DNA of 64,000 nucleotides, from the NCBI GenBank assembly GCA_963662605.1, contig OY759785.1, positions 1,302,001 through 1,366,000 of the forward strand, given 5' to 3'. The notes beneath the pieces are model-generated. The model was not told the DNA's origin. It made no database searches and worked only from the letters and a program-made list of their open reading frames with translations. This DNA is from G963662605 sp963662605. Lineage in GTDB: Bacteria; Bacteroidota; Ignavibacteria; Ignavibacteriales; Ignavibacteriaceae. The position numbers were made by a program, and so were the translations under genes. This document shows, piece after piece, positions 9,024-19,000 of the stretch. The first letter of the stretch is position 1, and each line of letters begins with the position of its first letter.

Positions 9024-9061
9024 TTATATTTCGAATATCAATTAAACTCAGGGGAGTTAAC

Positions 9062-10585
9062 ATGAGACGCGATCACCTTCTGACAGTTTTCCAGTTTTTA
9101 CTAATATCCACATTCTGTTATGCCCAAAATCTCGGGCAGTTTCCTACAATGGATGGCGGATTTGAAAATGAAACAGACACCGTATTACAACTTAATGCGA
9201 TTGCATCCGGCGCCGCTTCGGTACATTGGGCAACAACTTCCAACTATGGACAGCATAAAATTCTTCATGAAAACGGAAGATCGGGTTCATCATTTCTTCG
9301 GATAGACCTTTCCTCCGGCAGCTCAAAAGACATTGAATCGCCATCCGTATCCGGTGATGGAGCGGCAAGGGAGTTGTCTTCAATAATCAATTCGGTTTAC
9401 TACACCATACAGCTTTACTATCGCACCTCAAGTAATACCAAGCCGGTTCTTATTAAACGGATAGGCATTGGAACTGATGGGCGGTATACAATTAATTCCG
9501 ATACCGTCACATTATCGGCAACGAACGGCGCTTGGAAAAAAGTCACGAGATCGGTTTCCGCTGCGGTTTCAAATATCAATCCGCGGTATGGTATCGGTTA
9601 TATTCGCTGCAGTGCCGATACGGTTGATGTTGATATTGATGACTTTGTTGTGTATGCCGCAAATAAAGCGGACACCATTGCTCCCGGCTCACCAGCTAAT
9701 GCGGCAATACTAAATGCCGCTGCTCATACCTTGACTCTGAGATGGAATGCCCCTGTAGCGGGAGTGGATACCGGAGGATATCTTGTTGTCCGCAGCATAA
9801 ATTCAAACTCACACCAACCAAATGTAAACGGGATCTACGCAGTCGGGAATCAAATATTTACCGGAGAAACAGTTGTGTATGCCGGTAAGGATACCACATT
9901 TTATGATACCGGCTTAACTGCCGGAACGTCATACTATTACAAAATATACACCGTTGATAAAGCATACAATTACTCCGAGGGTATTGATCTTGTAGGACGG
10001 ACTAAAGAAGATAAGCTCATGGCAAATGTTACAGTGATTCCACAAGGCTTGTTCAACGTCGAAAAACATTGTCTCAATCTGAAAGACTCAGTGACTTTAT
10101 ATCTTGCTTCAGAATCTTCACCGTTCGGATTTGTTGACTCAACTACCTGCGCCATTGATTCAGCGACATGTATAGCCGCAGCTGCTTTTCAAAATGCAAT
10201 GCCGGGTCGTTACTATGTTGTGGCGAGGCATCGTTTCTCAGTCGAAACGTGGAGCGGGGCGGCGATACCTTTCAATGCCGGAGATACAGTGTTTTATGAT
10301 TTTACAACCGGAGCCGAAAAGGCATACGGCAATAATCTTACCTTGGTTGGTACAAAATACTGTCTTTTCAGCGGCGATGTAAATCAGGATGGATATGTTG
10401 ATCCCTTGGACTTGTCGCTCATTGATCAAGATTCTTTTAATTATGGAGCAGGGCGGTTAGTGAGTGATTTGAATGGAGATGGTTATACAGATCCGCTGGA
10501 TTTGTCTATTGCAGACGAAAACTCATTTAACTATGCGGGGGTAAAAAGACCGGCAACTGCCGGTCTGAAAAAGCCCGGCAGTTAA
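9062..10585 (+). CDS. Secreted FN3-containing protein with dockerin-like C-terminus
   Basis: 507 residues. An N-terminal signal peptide (to ~residue 21, FCYAQ) precedes a beta-sandwich region (~25-200, jelly-roll-like with a DVDIDDFVVYA close, as in carbohydrate-binding modules), one fibronectin type III domain (~205-315, ending TAGTSYYYKIYTVDKAYNYS), a ~110-residue module (~325-435) and a C-terminal pair of calcium-loop repeats, SGDVNQDGYVDPLDLSLID and DLNGDGYTDPLDLSIAD. The repeats match the DxNxDGxxxxxDL pattern of type I dockerins. The last ~175 residues are closely similar to those of the PL6 lyase at 11364-15710. No catalytic domain is recognised. A substrate-binding or surface role in polysaccharide use is an inference. 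It has a good start, with GGGGAG upstream. Confidence 0.75.
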   Translation: MRRDHLLTVFQFLLISTFCYAQNLGQFPTMDGGFENETDTVLQLNAIASGAASVHWATTSNYGQHKILHENGRSGSSFLRIDLSSGSSKDIESPSVSGDGAARELSSIINSVYYTIQLYYRTSSNTKPVLIKRIGIGTDGRYTINSDTVTLSATNGAWKKVTRSVSAAVSNINPRYGIGYIRCSADTVDVDIDDFVVYAANKADTIAPGSPANAAILNAAAHTLTLRWNAPVAGVDTGGYLVVRSINSNSHQPNVNGIYAVGNQIFTGETVVYAGKDTTFYDTGLTAGTSYYYKIYTVDKAYNYSEGIDLVGRTKEDKLMANVTVIPQGLFNVEKHCLNLKDSVTLYLASESSPFGFVDSTTCAIDSATCIAAAAFQNAMPGRYYVVARHRFSVETWSGAAIPFNAGDTVFYDFTTGAEKAYGNNLTLVGTKYCLFSGDVNQDGYVDPLDLSLIDQDSFNYGAGRLVSDLNGDGYTDPLDLSIADENSFNYAGVKRPATAGLKKPGS

Positions 10586-10600
10586 CGCGGCAAATAGGTA

Positions 10601-11254
10601 TTAATAGTAAAAACGAACACCAACGCGAGCCATAAGTCCGCGCATATCGTAACTTCTTTCAAAAGTTCTGGTCCGGCCGGTTCTGTCATCATGTACTTCA
10701 TATTGCCAGCTTGGTTCAGAAGAGTGGTAATTAAGCTCGAACAGAAGTTCTGAATTTGTCCCGAGAGGATAGATAACTCCGGCACCGGCTCTCCAGCTAA
10801 AATCCATAGCGGCTTTGGTATTTCCATCATCGGGATTCGAATAATCTTTGTAGGATATAAAGAGGAGATCAAAGCCTAAGCCGACACTGCCGAATACACG
10901 CAGTTTACTTTCGGGGATAGGAAAGTTTGCTTCCATTGTAAAATGTGCAGGAAAATCGTATAACGTGGTTTTAGCAAGCAATTCATTGGTCGTCCCGATG
11001 TTGCCGTTAAAATCATTCAATTCTGATACGAAATTTTCATCGGTATATGTTTTGTGAAACCAGTCAACTTCCCATCCGATGTCGAAATTTTTGTCTATGC
11101 TTCGTTCCCACTGGTAACCCAATACGAAACCAGCGTCGGTAACCTGGGGGATTTGCACGCCAAATTTAATAGCGCCCGAATTATACTGTCCGAATGTTAG
11201 TGTAGTAATAAGGAAAAATGCCGCACAAAACCAAGTAACCGGAGAAAATCTCAT
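10601..11254 (-). CDS. Small outer-membrane beta-barrel protein
   Basis: 217 residues from the ATG at 11254, chosen because GAGGAACAG lies directly before it and the product then starts with a clean signal peptide (MRFSPVTWFCAAFFLITTLTFGQ). The frame is open upstream to 11287, but that extension would spoil the signal peptide. The rest is alternating amphipathic strands (FGVQIPQVTDAGFVLGYQWE, FTMEANFPIPESKLRVFGSVGLGFDLLF, AGAGVIYPLG) ending GVRFYY, as expected for an OmpA/OmpX-type 8-10-strand barrel. Function unknown. It lies between the two dockerin-bearing genes on the opposite strand to the first and the same strand as the lyase. Confidence 0.8.
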   Translation of the reverse strand: MRFSPVTWFCAAFFLITTLTFGQYNSGAIKFGVQIPQVTDAGFVLGYQWERSIDKNFDIGWEVDWFHKTYTDENFVSELNDFNGNIGTTNELLAKTTLYDFPAHFTMEANFPIPESKLRVFGSVGLGFDLLFISYKDYSNPDDGNTKAAMDFSWRAGAGVIYPLGTNSELLFELNYHSSEPSWQYEVHDDRTGRTRTFERSYDMRGLMARVGVRFYY

Positions 11255-11363
11255 CTGTTCCTCAAGAATATGAAAAAATATATCCAATATAAGAAAGATT
11301 GCGTTTTAAATACAGTCATAAGTTTGGCAGTGCCTTGATATTGTCTCACAGGCTTCTAAAAAG

Positions 11364-14300
11364 CTATTTTTTCTCCGTCACTTTGCAGCTGCTTTGGTCC
11401 CTCCTGGTGCTTATACGAGCCGAAGATGGAGTTTTCAAACCGACGTAATTGAATGAATTCTGATCGGCAATTGATAGATCTAATGGATCTACAAATTGAT
11501 CTCCGTTGATATCGGTAGTTAACCTTATGCCGGAGGTATAGTTAAATGAATCCTGATCAATCAATGACAAGTCAAGGGGATCAACGTAGCCATCCTGATT
11601 TACATCGCCGCTGTATATTGCCCAACGTTCCGGTGATTGAGAAACCTGAATCTGATTTCCGCCGTATGCTTTTATTTGTCCATTGGTAAAATCGTATTGA
11701 GCGGTTGACCCTTTTGCGAATGCAATCGGTGACGCGCTCCACGTTTCAATACAATTACGGTGTTTAACCGCAAGATAGTAATTCCCCGATGGTGCTGAGA
11801 GTAAAGAAGCGGTTGCGGAAAAACTCAGCGAATCAAGCAGCACAAACGAGCTGTCAATAAAATTATAAGGTGGATTTGCCGAAGCGAGCAGAACTTCAAT
11901 AGTGTCTGCGGCATTCAGATAACCGGCAGCATTAAAATAACCTTGTGGAATAACAGATACGTTAACGTAACCGATGCCGGCAAAATCGCTTCCTGTGCCC
12001 GCAGTAAAGTCGCCGAACTTCTTTAGCGCAGCAGCGGTAAATGTATGCTGAACAGCATTCACAGCACCGAGTGCTGACCATGTCGCTCCATCCCATAATC
12101 CGCCCGAGAGAAGAGACTCCGTGCCATTGACATCAGCAGGTAGAAATGTGAAAGTAGCGGAATAATCAGGATTGGTGACGCCGGATGCACTGAGCGTCCA
12201 GTATCTGTTAAGATAATCCGTGGAACTTGTATTGTCTGCGTGTTTTGCATTTGCTACACGTACACCGATAGCTGCGGAAGATAGTGCTCCTGCATTCAAA
12301 GTAATCGCAACCGGAGAGTAATCGGGCGTTGACGTATAGTCACCGACAGGAAAAGTAAATGTGAAAGGAAGTGATTGTGTGTCGGCAATAAGCTTTGTAA
12401 GTGTGCCGCTGCCCGTCGCAACCACCATAGCATTTGATGAAGGTGTGCCCTCTATTGAGCATGAGCTTCCAAGCGTTAGAGAGCTGCTTCCCAGAGTCAA
12501 TCTGCCGGAGGTTAATCTTAGTATACCGTTTACCGTTGTTGAAGAAGTAAGTGTTGCGCCTGCGCTGTTATTGAGCGTCAGTTGATTAACTGCTGCGGGA
12601 AGCATAGTACCCGTTATCTGAGACGTGCTTCCGTTAAACTCATAGTTCGCTGTCGAAGGTAAGGTTATTGTCCCGGCGTTCGCAAAGCAGCCATTGACTC
12701 CTGTCGCAATGATTGTTTTCAGGGTTCCCGAACCCCCGAGAATAAAATTATCTCCGGATGTTGATAATGTCCCGTCTATTACTGTTCCTGTTCCGGCAAA
12801 GACAATCGTTCCGTTAATGGTAAATATCGCCGGACCTGCTCCACTCGCCGCGAGGTCAATTTTTAGATTACAGGCACCTAACAATGTTATAGTAACATCC
12901 GATGCAAAGGTCAGACTGCCCCAGGTATTTACATAGTTAGCAGTCCCTGTGGCGTTCAGACGAATATCTTTACAATTGGAGTAATCCGTTGAGGCAAATT
13001 TGGGAACGGTTGATCCGTTTGTGTTGAATATTAAGTACGCTCCGGAAGCGTAGTTCAATGTACCCGCGGAACCGGATTTTATAAATCCGCCCGTGGTCGC
13101 CGAACTGGCAACTGCTTTATTTACATAACCGGTTATCGTTCTGCTTTCGTTAAGTGTCAAAATTCGCGAGGTTGATATTTTGAGATTCGCAGGGCCATTA
13201 GATGCCGGCCATTCGGGACCTACTGCTGTCTGATCAATGCTTGTCATACTATACTCAAGTGTTGCACCTGCTGCATATGTCAGCGTGTAACTCCCGAAGT
13301 TTAAAACAGGCAGAGTAGTTGAGCCGCCGCCGCGGCTGAATGTTCCGGTCACTATGACATTTCCATTGAATGTTTTTGTTCCGCCGTTTCCGCTGACGGA
13401 AAGGTTAGTGTATGTTCCGCCGGGGATTGTTTGATTACCCGAATTGGTAAACGCATACGATGTAAAAGTTGAGGTTGATACTGATGTGAAGCCGGGGAAC
13501 AAATTTGAAAAGTCGGTAGTACTTGACTGTGTTAAAAGCCCGACACTTCCGCCGCCTGTATTGTTAATAATAATACTGCTGCTTCCGTTTCCGGTTACGG
13601 TAAAACCGCGCATATCCAGAGACTGCTTTGCAACAGTCGTATTTGTTATGATAATGTTGCCGGTAATGGTAAGTGATGCACCGAGCGAATCTGCCCAGTC
13701 TGAAGAAGCGCTTGAGGGCGATTTCATCCCAAGATTGCCATATAATTGTGAGTTCGGCAAAGCAGAAATGACAGTAGTGGAGCTGTTATTTTTATAGGTG
13801 ATAGTTGTATTGTTCGGAGAATTGTTGACAACCCAGGTCCACGTCCCGGTAGAATTTGAAACGGCGGAGGCGAGTGCTGTTGAACCTGTTTTTGCGAATT
13901 CAAAAGTAGCGCCGTTCGCGAGCGTAAAGGTTTTTGAGGCAGTCCCGACGACTCCTCCCGAGTTTGACGAAAATGTTAAAGCGGCAGTGGTGCCGGAAAT
14001 GCTAATATCCCCGTTAGTGGTTAGTATATATTCGCTTCCCGAAATCGTGCCGTTATTTATAATATTTCCATTCAGTGTTACCGAAGCAGACAAAGTGAGC
14101 GAGCCCCCGCTGCTTACTGTTGTTGAAAGAACAGTTGTACTAGTTGAAATGGTTATATAGGAACCGGACGGAATGACGACGTTTGCCGCTGCACCGGGGA
14201 TAATTCCACCCGCCCATGCTGCTGATGAGTTCCATGTGTATGAGCCCGTGTTAGCAGTTACGGTGCTTGATGTACTCTTCTGAACTTTTGGACCGACATC

Positions 14301-15710
14301 ACTTGCTGTCACCGGTTTAATTATCGGAGAAGACGTTGAATACTCATCACTGCCGATATCTTTTGTTGCATCTCTTGTTTCGCCATCCATATCAGTTGTG
14401 ACATAACTGTATGTTCCGAGGGATTTATTAATGGCGGCAGTGCTTGAACTACTTAAATGCCTAATGCCGTTTGCATCGGCAGTTGCAAGATTAGGATTGA
14501 CATTGTAATTGTTTGCAGGAAAAGAAGTGAATCCGGTTGTTGCCCCGTATATAATATTACCTTGCCATGTCATGTTGGTCGGCTGCGTGTTGAAGCGCAC
14601 GAGGGGAGAGGTAGTTCCGTAAATAATATTATTCCCTATCGTGCAATCGAGAGGAGGGAGCGTTGAGGTGGTATCTCCCAAAGCACCGATATTAAAATTG
14701 TTAACATTATCCACAAAGGTATTGAAAGCAACATAAGCGCGTTTTACCTGATAGTATCCGCTCAGCGGAGAATCGGGTATACCATTCATTATGGTAAGTG
14801 CTGATTTGAAACTTGAACCAGAGGTGCCTGAGATATAATTGTTATAAACTAAGTGATCCTCTCCGATGATTCGTATACCACCGGAGTTTGAAGCATGGTT
14901 GGCAAAAAAGAAGTTGCCGTACACCGAGCAGCGATTACCATGTCGTAACGTCAAGGTGCCCTGACAACTGACGAACGTGTTATATCGGTAAATATTTCCG
15001 CACGATTTATTTGATACTGTTTCAATTTCTCCATTACATTGTTCGAATAAATTATATTCAACAGTGGTGTAGGAGTCATACATTGACCAGTCGCTTGTAC
15101 CGACGCGGATTGTCTCGCCGCCGTTCATTCCAAGAACCGGCCGGTAACCGAAATAATTCGAGTCTATCTGGTGGTAGTTTGGATTGGCATCGAGCCACAC
15201 GACAAGCGTTGCGCCTAAATTCTTTTTTCCTTTCAGGTAACAATGATCTACGCGGTTATGGTATCCGTATAAAGAGACCCATTTTGAATCAATAGTGGTG
15301 TCCGGATTACTGTAGTCAACGATGCTTGTGTTTGTAAGTCGGCAGTAAGTGCTTCCCACTCCGGATGAATTTCTGAATTCAATGACATTGCCGGATGCAA
15401 CGTACCCGTTTGTGAACGTCAAACCGTCAACGACTAAATACTGGCCGCCAATGCTGAGACTTGAGGCTCCGGTCAGTATAACTCCGCCGATGCTGTCAGC
15501 CCGTAGATAAATATTTGCGGTGCTTGTTCCGTTAGCGGTGAATGCTAAAACCCAGTTGTTGTAAGTTCCGTTGAGCATGGTTATGGTATCACCGGGTTGT
15601 ACCGAAGCTAACGCTGCTGTAAAACCGGCGGTGGTATTGATCCGGTACTCTGCAGCTTGCAGATATGAAACAATTAGTACCAGCAGGAATGTGAAGATGC
15701 GTTTTGTCAT
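11364..15710 (-). CDS. Secreted PL6 family polysaccharide lyase with long beta-rich middle and dockerin-like C-terminus
   Basis: 1448 residues. A signal peptide (to ~19, LQAAEYRI) is followed by a PL6 right-handed beta-helix lyase domain (~20-455). Diagnostic stretches are NGGETIRVGTSDWSMYDSYT, VSNKSCGNIYRYNTF with the presumed catalytic Lys (~234), LTLRHGNRCSVYGNFF with the presumed Arg (~254), and GGIRIIGEDHLVYNNYISG. PL6 contains alginate lyases and chondroitinase B; the motifs here look alginate-lyase-like. Residues ~480-1250 are Ser/Thr/Gly/Asn-rich repetitive beta structure without recognised catalysis. The last ~180 residues carry the same module plus dockerin-like pair (SGDVNQDGYVDPLDLSLID, DINGDQFVDPLDLSIAD) as the protein at 9062-10585. 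Likely secreted and attached to the cell surface or a complex; the attachment partner is unknown. Confidence 0.82.
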   Translation of the reverse strand: MTKRIFTFLLVLIVSYLQAAEYRINTTAGFTAALASVQPGDTITMLNGTYNNWVLAFTANGTSTANIYLRADSIGGVILTGASSLSIGGQYLVVDGLTFTNGYVASGNVIEFRNSSGVGSTYCRLTNTSIVDYSNPDTTIDSKWVSLYGYHNRVDHCYLKGKKNLGATLVVWLDANPNYHQIDSNYFGYRPVLGMNGGETIRVGTSDWSMYDSYTTVEYNLFEQCNGEIETVSNKSCGNIYRYNTFVSCQGTLTLRHGNRCSVYGNFFFANHASNSGGIRIIGEDHLVYNNYISGTSGSSFKSALTIMNGIPDSPLSGYYQVKRAYVAFNTFVDNVNNFNIGALGDTTSTLPPLDCTIGNNIIYGTTSPLVRFNTQPTNMTWQGNIIYGATTGFTSFPANNYNVNPNLATADANGIRHLSSSSTAAINKSLGTYSYVTTDMDGETRDATKDIGSDEYSTSSPIIKPVTASDVGPKVQKSTSSTVTANTGSYTWNSSAAWAGGIIPGAAANVVIPSGSYITISTSTTVLSTTVSSGGSLTLSASVTLNGNIINNGTISGSEYILTTNGDISISGTTAALTFSSNSGGVVGTASKTFTLANGATFEFAKTGSTALASAVSNSTGTWTWVVNNSPNNTTITYKNNSSTTVISALPNSQLYGNLGMKSPSSASSDWADSLGASLTITGNIIITNTTVAKQSLDMRGFTVTGNGSSSIIINNTGGGSVGLLTQSSTTDFSNLFPGFTSVSTSTFTSYAFTNSGNQTIPGGTYTNLSVSGNGGTKTFNGNVIVTGTFSRGGGSTTLPVLNFGSYTLTYAAGATLEYSMTSIDQTAVGPEWPASNGPANLKISTSRILTLNESRTITGYVNKAVASSATTGGFIKSGSAGTLNYASGAYLIFNTNGSTVPKFASTDYSNCKDIRLNATGTANYVNTWGSLTFASDVTITLLGACNLKIDLAASGAGPAIFTINGTIVFAGTGTVIDGTLSTSGDNFILGGSGTLKTIIATGVNGCFANAGTITLPSTANYEFNGSTSQITGTMLPAAVNQLTLNNSAGATLTSSTTVNGILRLTSGRLTLGSSSLTLGSSCSIEGTPSSNAMVVATGSGTLTKLIADTQSLPFTFTFPVGDYTSTPDYSPVAITLNAGALSSAAIGVRVANAKHADNTSSTDYLNRYWTLSASGVTNPDYSATFTFLPADVNGTESLLSGGLWDGATWSALGAVNAVQHTFTAAALKKFGDFTAGTGSDFAGIGYVNVSVIPQGYFNAAGYLNAADTIEVLLASANPPYNFIDSSFVLLDSLSFSATASLLSAPSGNYYLAVKHRNCIETWSASPIAFAKGSTAQYDFTNGQIKAYGGNQIQVSQSPERWAIYSGDVNQDGYVDPLDLSLIDQDSFNYTSGIRLTTDINGDQFVDPLDLSIADQNSFNYVGLKTPSSARISTRRDQSSCKVTEKK

Positions 15711-16052
15711 GCAGAATATTTATTATGAAAATTATTCATTCAAAATACTGCTAAGTAACACATCATACAAGTTAATAGTTTGATAATTATATTTCGCAAT
15801 TCTCTAAAATCGCCGTTTTGCACCAAATTATGAATAATTGGATCGCGGAGACTTAATTACAAGAGGGTAGCGGTACCTGTCTAAAATATACTTCGAAAAA
15901 AATTGCCGGTGTATGTAGTCAATCCGAATATTAATCAGAGCTCCTAAAAAAGGAATTTTGATTGCCTTTTGGGAAGACTAATGACCTCAAGTACCGGATT
16001 ACATCTGGCCGGTACTGATTTGCAAAGAAACCATTGTGTCATTAATAATATC
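15711..16052. other. Intergenic region between the PL6 lyase and the triple-AAA gene
   Basis: 342 bp without a credible gene. It should hold the lyase promoter (leftward) and the end of the AAA transcript. A perfect 8-bp inverted repeat AGTACCGG / CCGGTACT (15990-16016) lies ~40 nt after the AAA stop codon but has no U-tract, so it is at best an imperfect terminator. Confidence 0.5.
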
Positions 16053-19000
16053 TTATGACTTTATATCTGCTTCCGTAAGAGACATTAACTCTTCATCGGA
16101 GTAACTCAGCATCGCAGCTATTCTTCCTTCCTGATTTGTAATTATTTCCATCAGGACATTCCGAGCTGTTCTTGCGTTACCAAAATTGTTGTCTCTGGCT
16201 CCATATAACTTAGAAAATTTCTCAGTCAATTTTACTAATCCGCCGGAAGTAAATTTATAACCATTTGAAGCAGCCATTCCTGTCGTAATGGAAACCAGCT
16301 GCTCTGGTTTATAATCTTCAAACGTAAGGATATTAGTGAATCGAGATGTAAGTCCCGGATTTGATTCCATGAATGCTTTCATTTCATTCGTATATCCGGC
16401 GACAATGACGATGAATTGTCCCTTATAATCTTCCATGCGTTTCAACAGCGTATCAATAGCTTCTTGTCCGAAATCTCCGGAGCCACGGGCAAGTGTGTAT
16501 GCTTCATCAATAAAGAGAGTGCCGCCCAAAGCTTTCGTGATAATGTCATCGGTTTTTATCGCTGTTTGACCTGAGTAGCCAGCCACCAATTGCGCTCTAT
16601 CCACTTCTACGAGATGCCCCTTAGTGAGAATCCCAAGCTCTCTGAATATGCTGCTGATCAATCTTGCGACTGTAGTTTTGCCGGTTCCCGGATTGCCAAG
16701 GAAAACGGAATGCAGCGGCTTTTGCATTACCTGCATCCCTCGCTCTCTTCTCACTTGAGCAATCTTCAAACTGTTTACTAATTTATCAATTTCATCTTTT
16801 ACGGATTCAAGTCCTGTTAAATCAGTCAATTCCTTCATGAGCTGTTGTAATTTATCAGCATCACCTTTCGCGGCTTGCTGTCCGGCTGATTTCTTCTTTG
16901 GTAGTATATCTTCGAGGTCATTTGCAGTGATTGTCGTACGAATCTCATTCGTCAACGCTGAGGGATCAGCACTGCTTAATCGTAAATTCATCGTACGAAT
17001 CGCCGTATCGAATGTATTACGAACCAATCTCGCATTACCGAAATTTTTGTCCCGATCCCGGTATAAGTCATTAAAGTGTTTCATCAATAAATATCGTGCA
17101 TCTTCGGCTAACGAAAGCTTACTGCCTTTCGACATGCGGTCAAAAATTTCAATAAGTTCATCGGGGTTATAATCGTCAAAATGAAAGACTTTGGTGAAAC
17201 GGGATTTTAATCCGGGGTTGCTTTCAAGAAATGATTTCATTTCCTCCGTGTATCCGGCGGCAATAACGATAAACTTACCACGGTCATCCTCCATGCGCTT
17301 GAGTAGTACATCGAGGGCTTCCTGCCCGAAATCGGAACCTGCATCTTTTTTTACGAGCGTGTATGCCTCATCAATGAATAATGTTCCGCCCATCGCTTTG
17401 TTTATCATTCCCGTTGTTTTCTGTGCGGTTTCACCCACGTGTGTAGCAACGAGCCCCTGCCGTTCGGTTTCTATTAACTGCCCCGAAGGTAGTATACCGA
17501 GGGCGGAGTAGATTTTACTGATAACACGGGCAACCGTAGTTTTTCCCGTACCGGGATTACCCAGAAAGAGAATATGGGATGAAAACTTTGTACTCAGATC
17601 TTCACCGGAATCCCGGTAATACTTTGCAAGTTTTATTAATTCATTCACATCTCTTTTCACCGAGGATAGACCGGTCAGTTTATTGATCTCGGCAGTAGCT
17701 TCTGCCAATAACTCTTCATTAACCGGAACCTGAAAACTTTTCTTCGCATCGCCGGATGAAAAGATTTCGGTAATATCCTCAAGAGAAATCGTTGTGAGTT
17801 TTTTCTTGGTTCTCTCATGCTTTGCCAATTTGAGATACCGCTTGCTCACTTGCATTTTTGCATCTTCAAAAACTTTTCGGACGGTTCGGGCGTTGCCGAA
17901 ATTTTTATCACGCGCACGATAAAGCTTTGTCAGTTCTTTGAATAGTAATTTCTCTGCATCTTCGTCAATCAGGTAGTCTTCATCAAGAACCATTTTATGG
18001 AATATGCGAATCATCTCATCCGGTGTGTAGTCTTCAAAATTGAAATGGTGTGTAAACCGGGATTTTAGTCCCGGGTTTGCTTCAAGAAAATCATTCATCT
18101 CCTCGGGGTATCCGGCAGCGATAACAAAGAATTCACCTTTCTTATCTTCCATTCGTTTCAATATTACGTCAATGGCTTCCTGACCGAAATCGGTGCCCTG
18201 GCCTTTTTTTACAAGTGTATACGCCTCATCAATAAATAAAACATTGCCCAATGCTTCTTCAATAATTTTTTCGGTTTTCTGGGCAGTCTCTCCGACATAT
18301 TGACCGACGAGTGCCGCACGGTCAACCTCAACAACATTTCCTTTTGGCAATAAGCCCATGCCCTTGTAAATTTTACCCATAAGGCGGGCAACGGTAGTTT
18401 TTCCTGTCCCGGGGTTTCCGAGGAATGTTGCATGAACACTGATTTTATCCTGTGCTTTTAGTCCGAGCTGTTTTCTTTCTTTCATAACTTCGAGATAGTC
18501 AACAAGCGTGCGGACGCTGTCTTTGACGCTGTTTAATCCTATTATAGATTCAAGCTCTTCGAATACTTCTGCAAAACTTACGGGTGCTTCATCAGGCTTT
18601 GCCTCTTCAGCTTTTTTCTCCGGTACATCTACATCCTGATCTGCCAGAGTAAAATGCCGGGTAAATATTTTTATCCGGTTGATGTAAAATTCCAGCCTGA
18701 TCTGATTCTTTGTCCATAGGGGATTACTGCGTGTATCTATTGTCTCAGGTAATTCGTACATATCCCAATCTTTGGGAATGTTTGATGAAGCCGTAGACTG
18801 GTGAATTATTTCATCATCCATAAACCACGCGTAAAAACAATTGTGGGTGACATCAGAGACATTATAGCTCAGGTTTTTCAGCAGGATATTGATGCCGATA
18901 GCAGGTCTTGAACTGAAATTAAACTGAGATAGGTTTCTGTTTTTTGCATTTTTCGGATCATCGGTAGCATTGAATAATTTGACGCTCTCAATTTCCACTA

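Noticed and set aside
13444..14160. Two rightward frames of 117 and 120 codons
   Set aside because: Antisense to the low-complexity part of the PL6 protein; the Val/Pro-rich translations are what the complement of Thr/Ser/Gly-rich codons gives.
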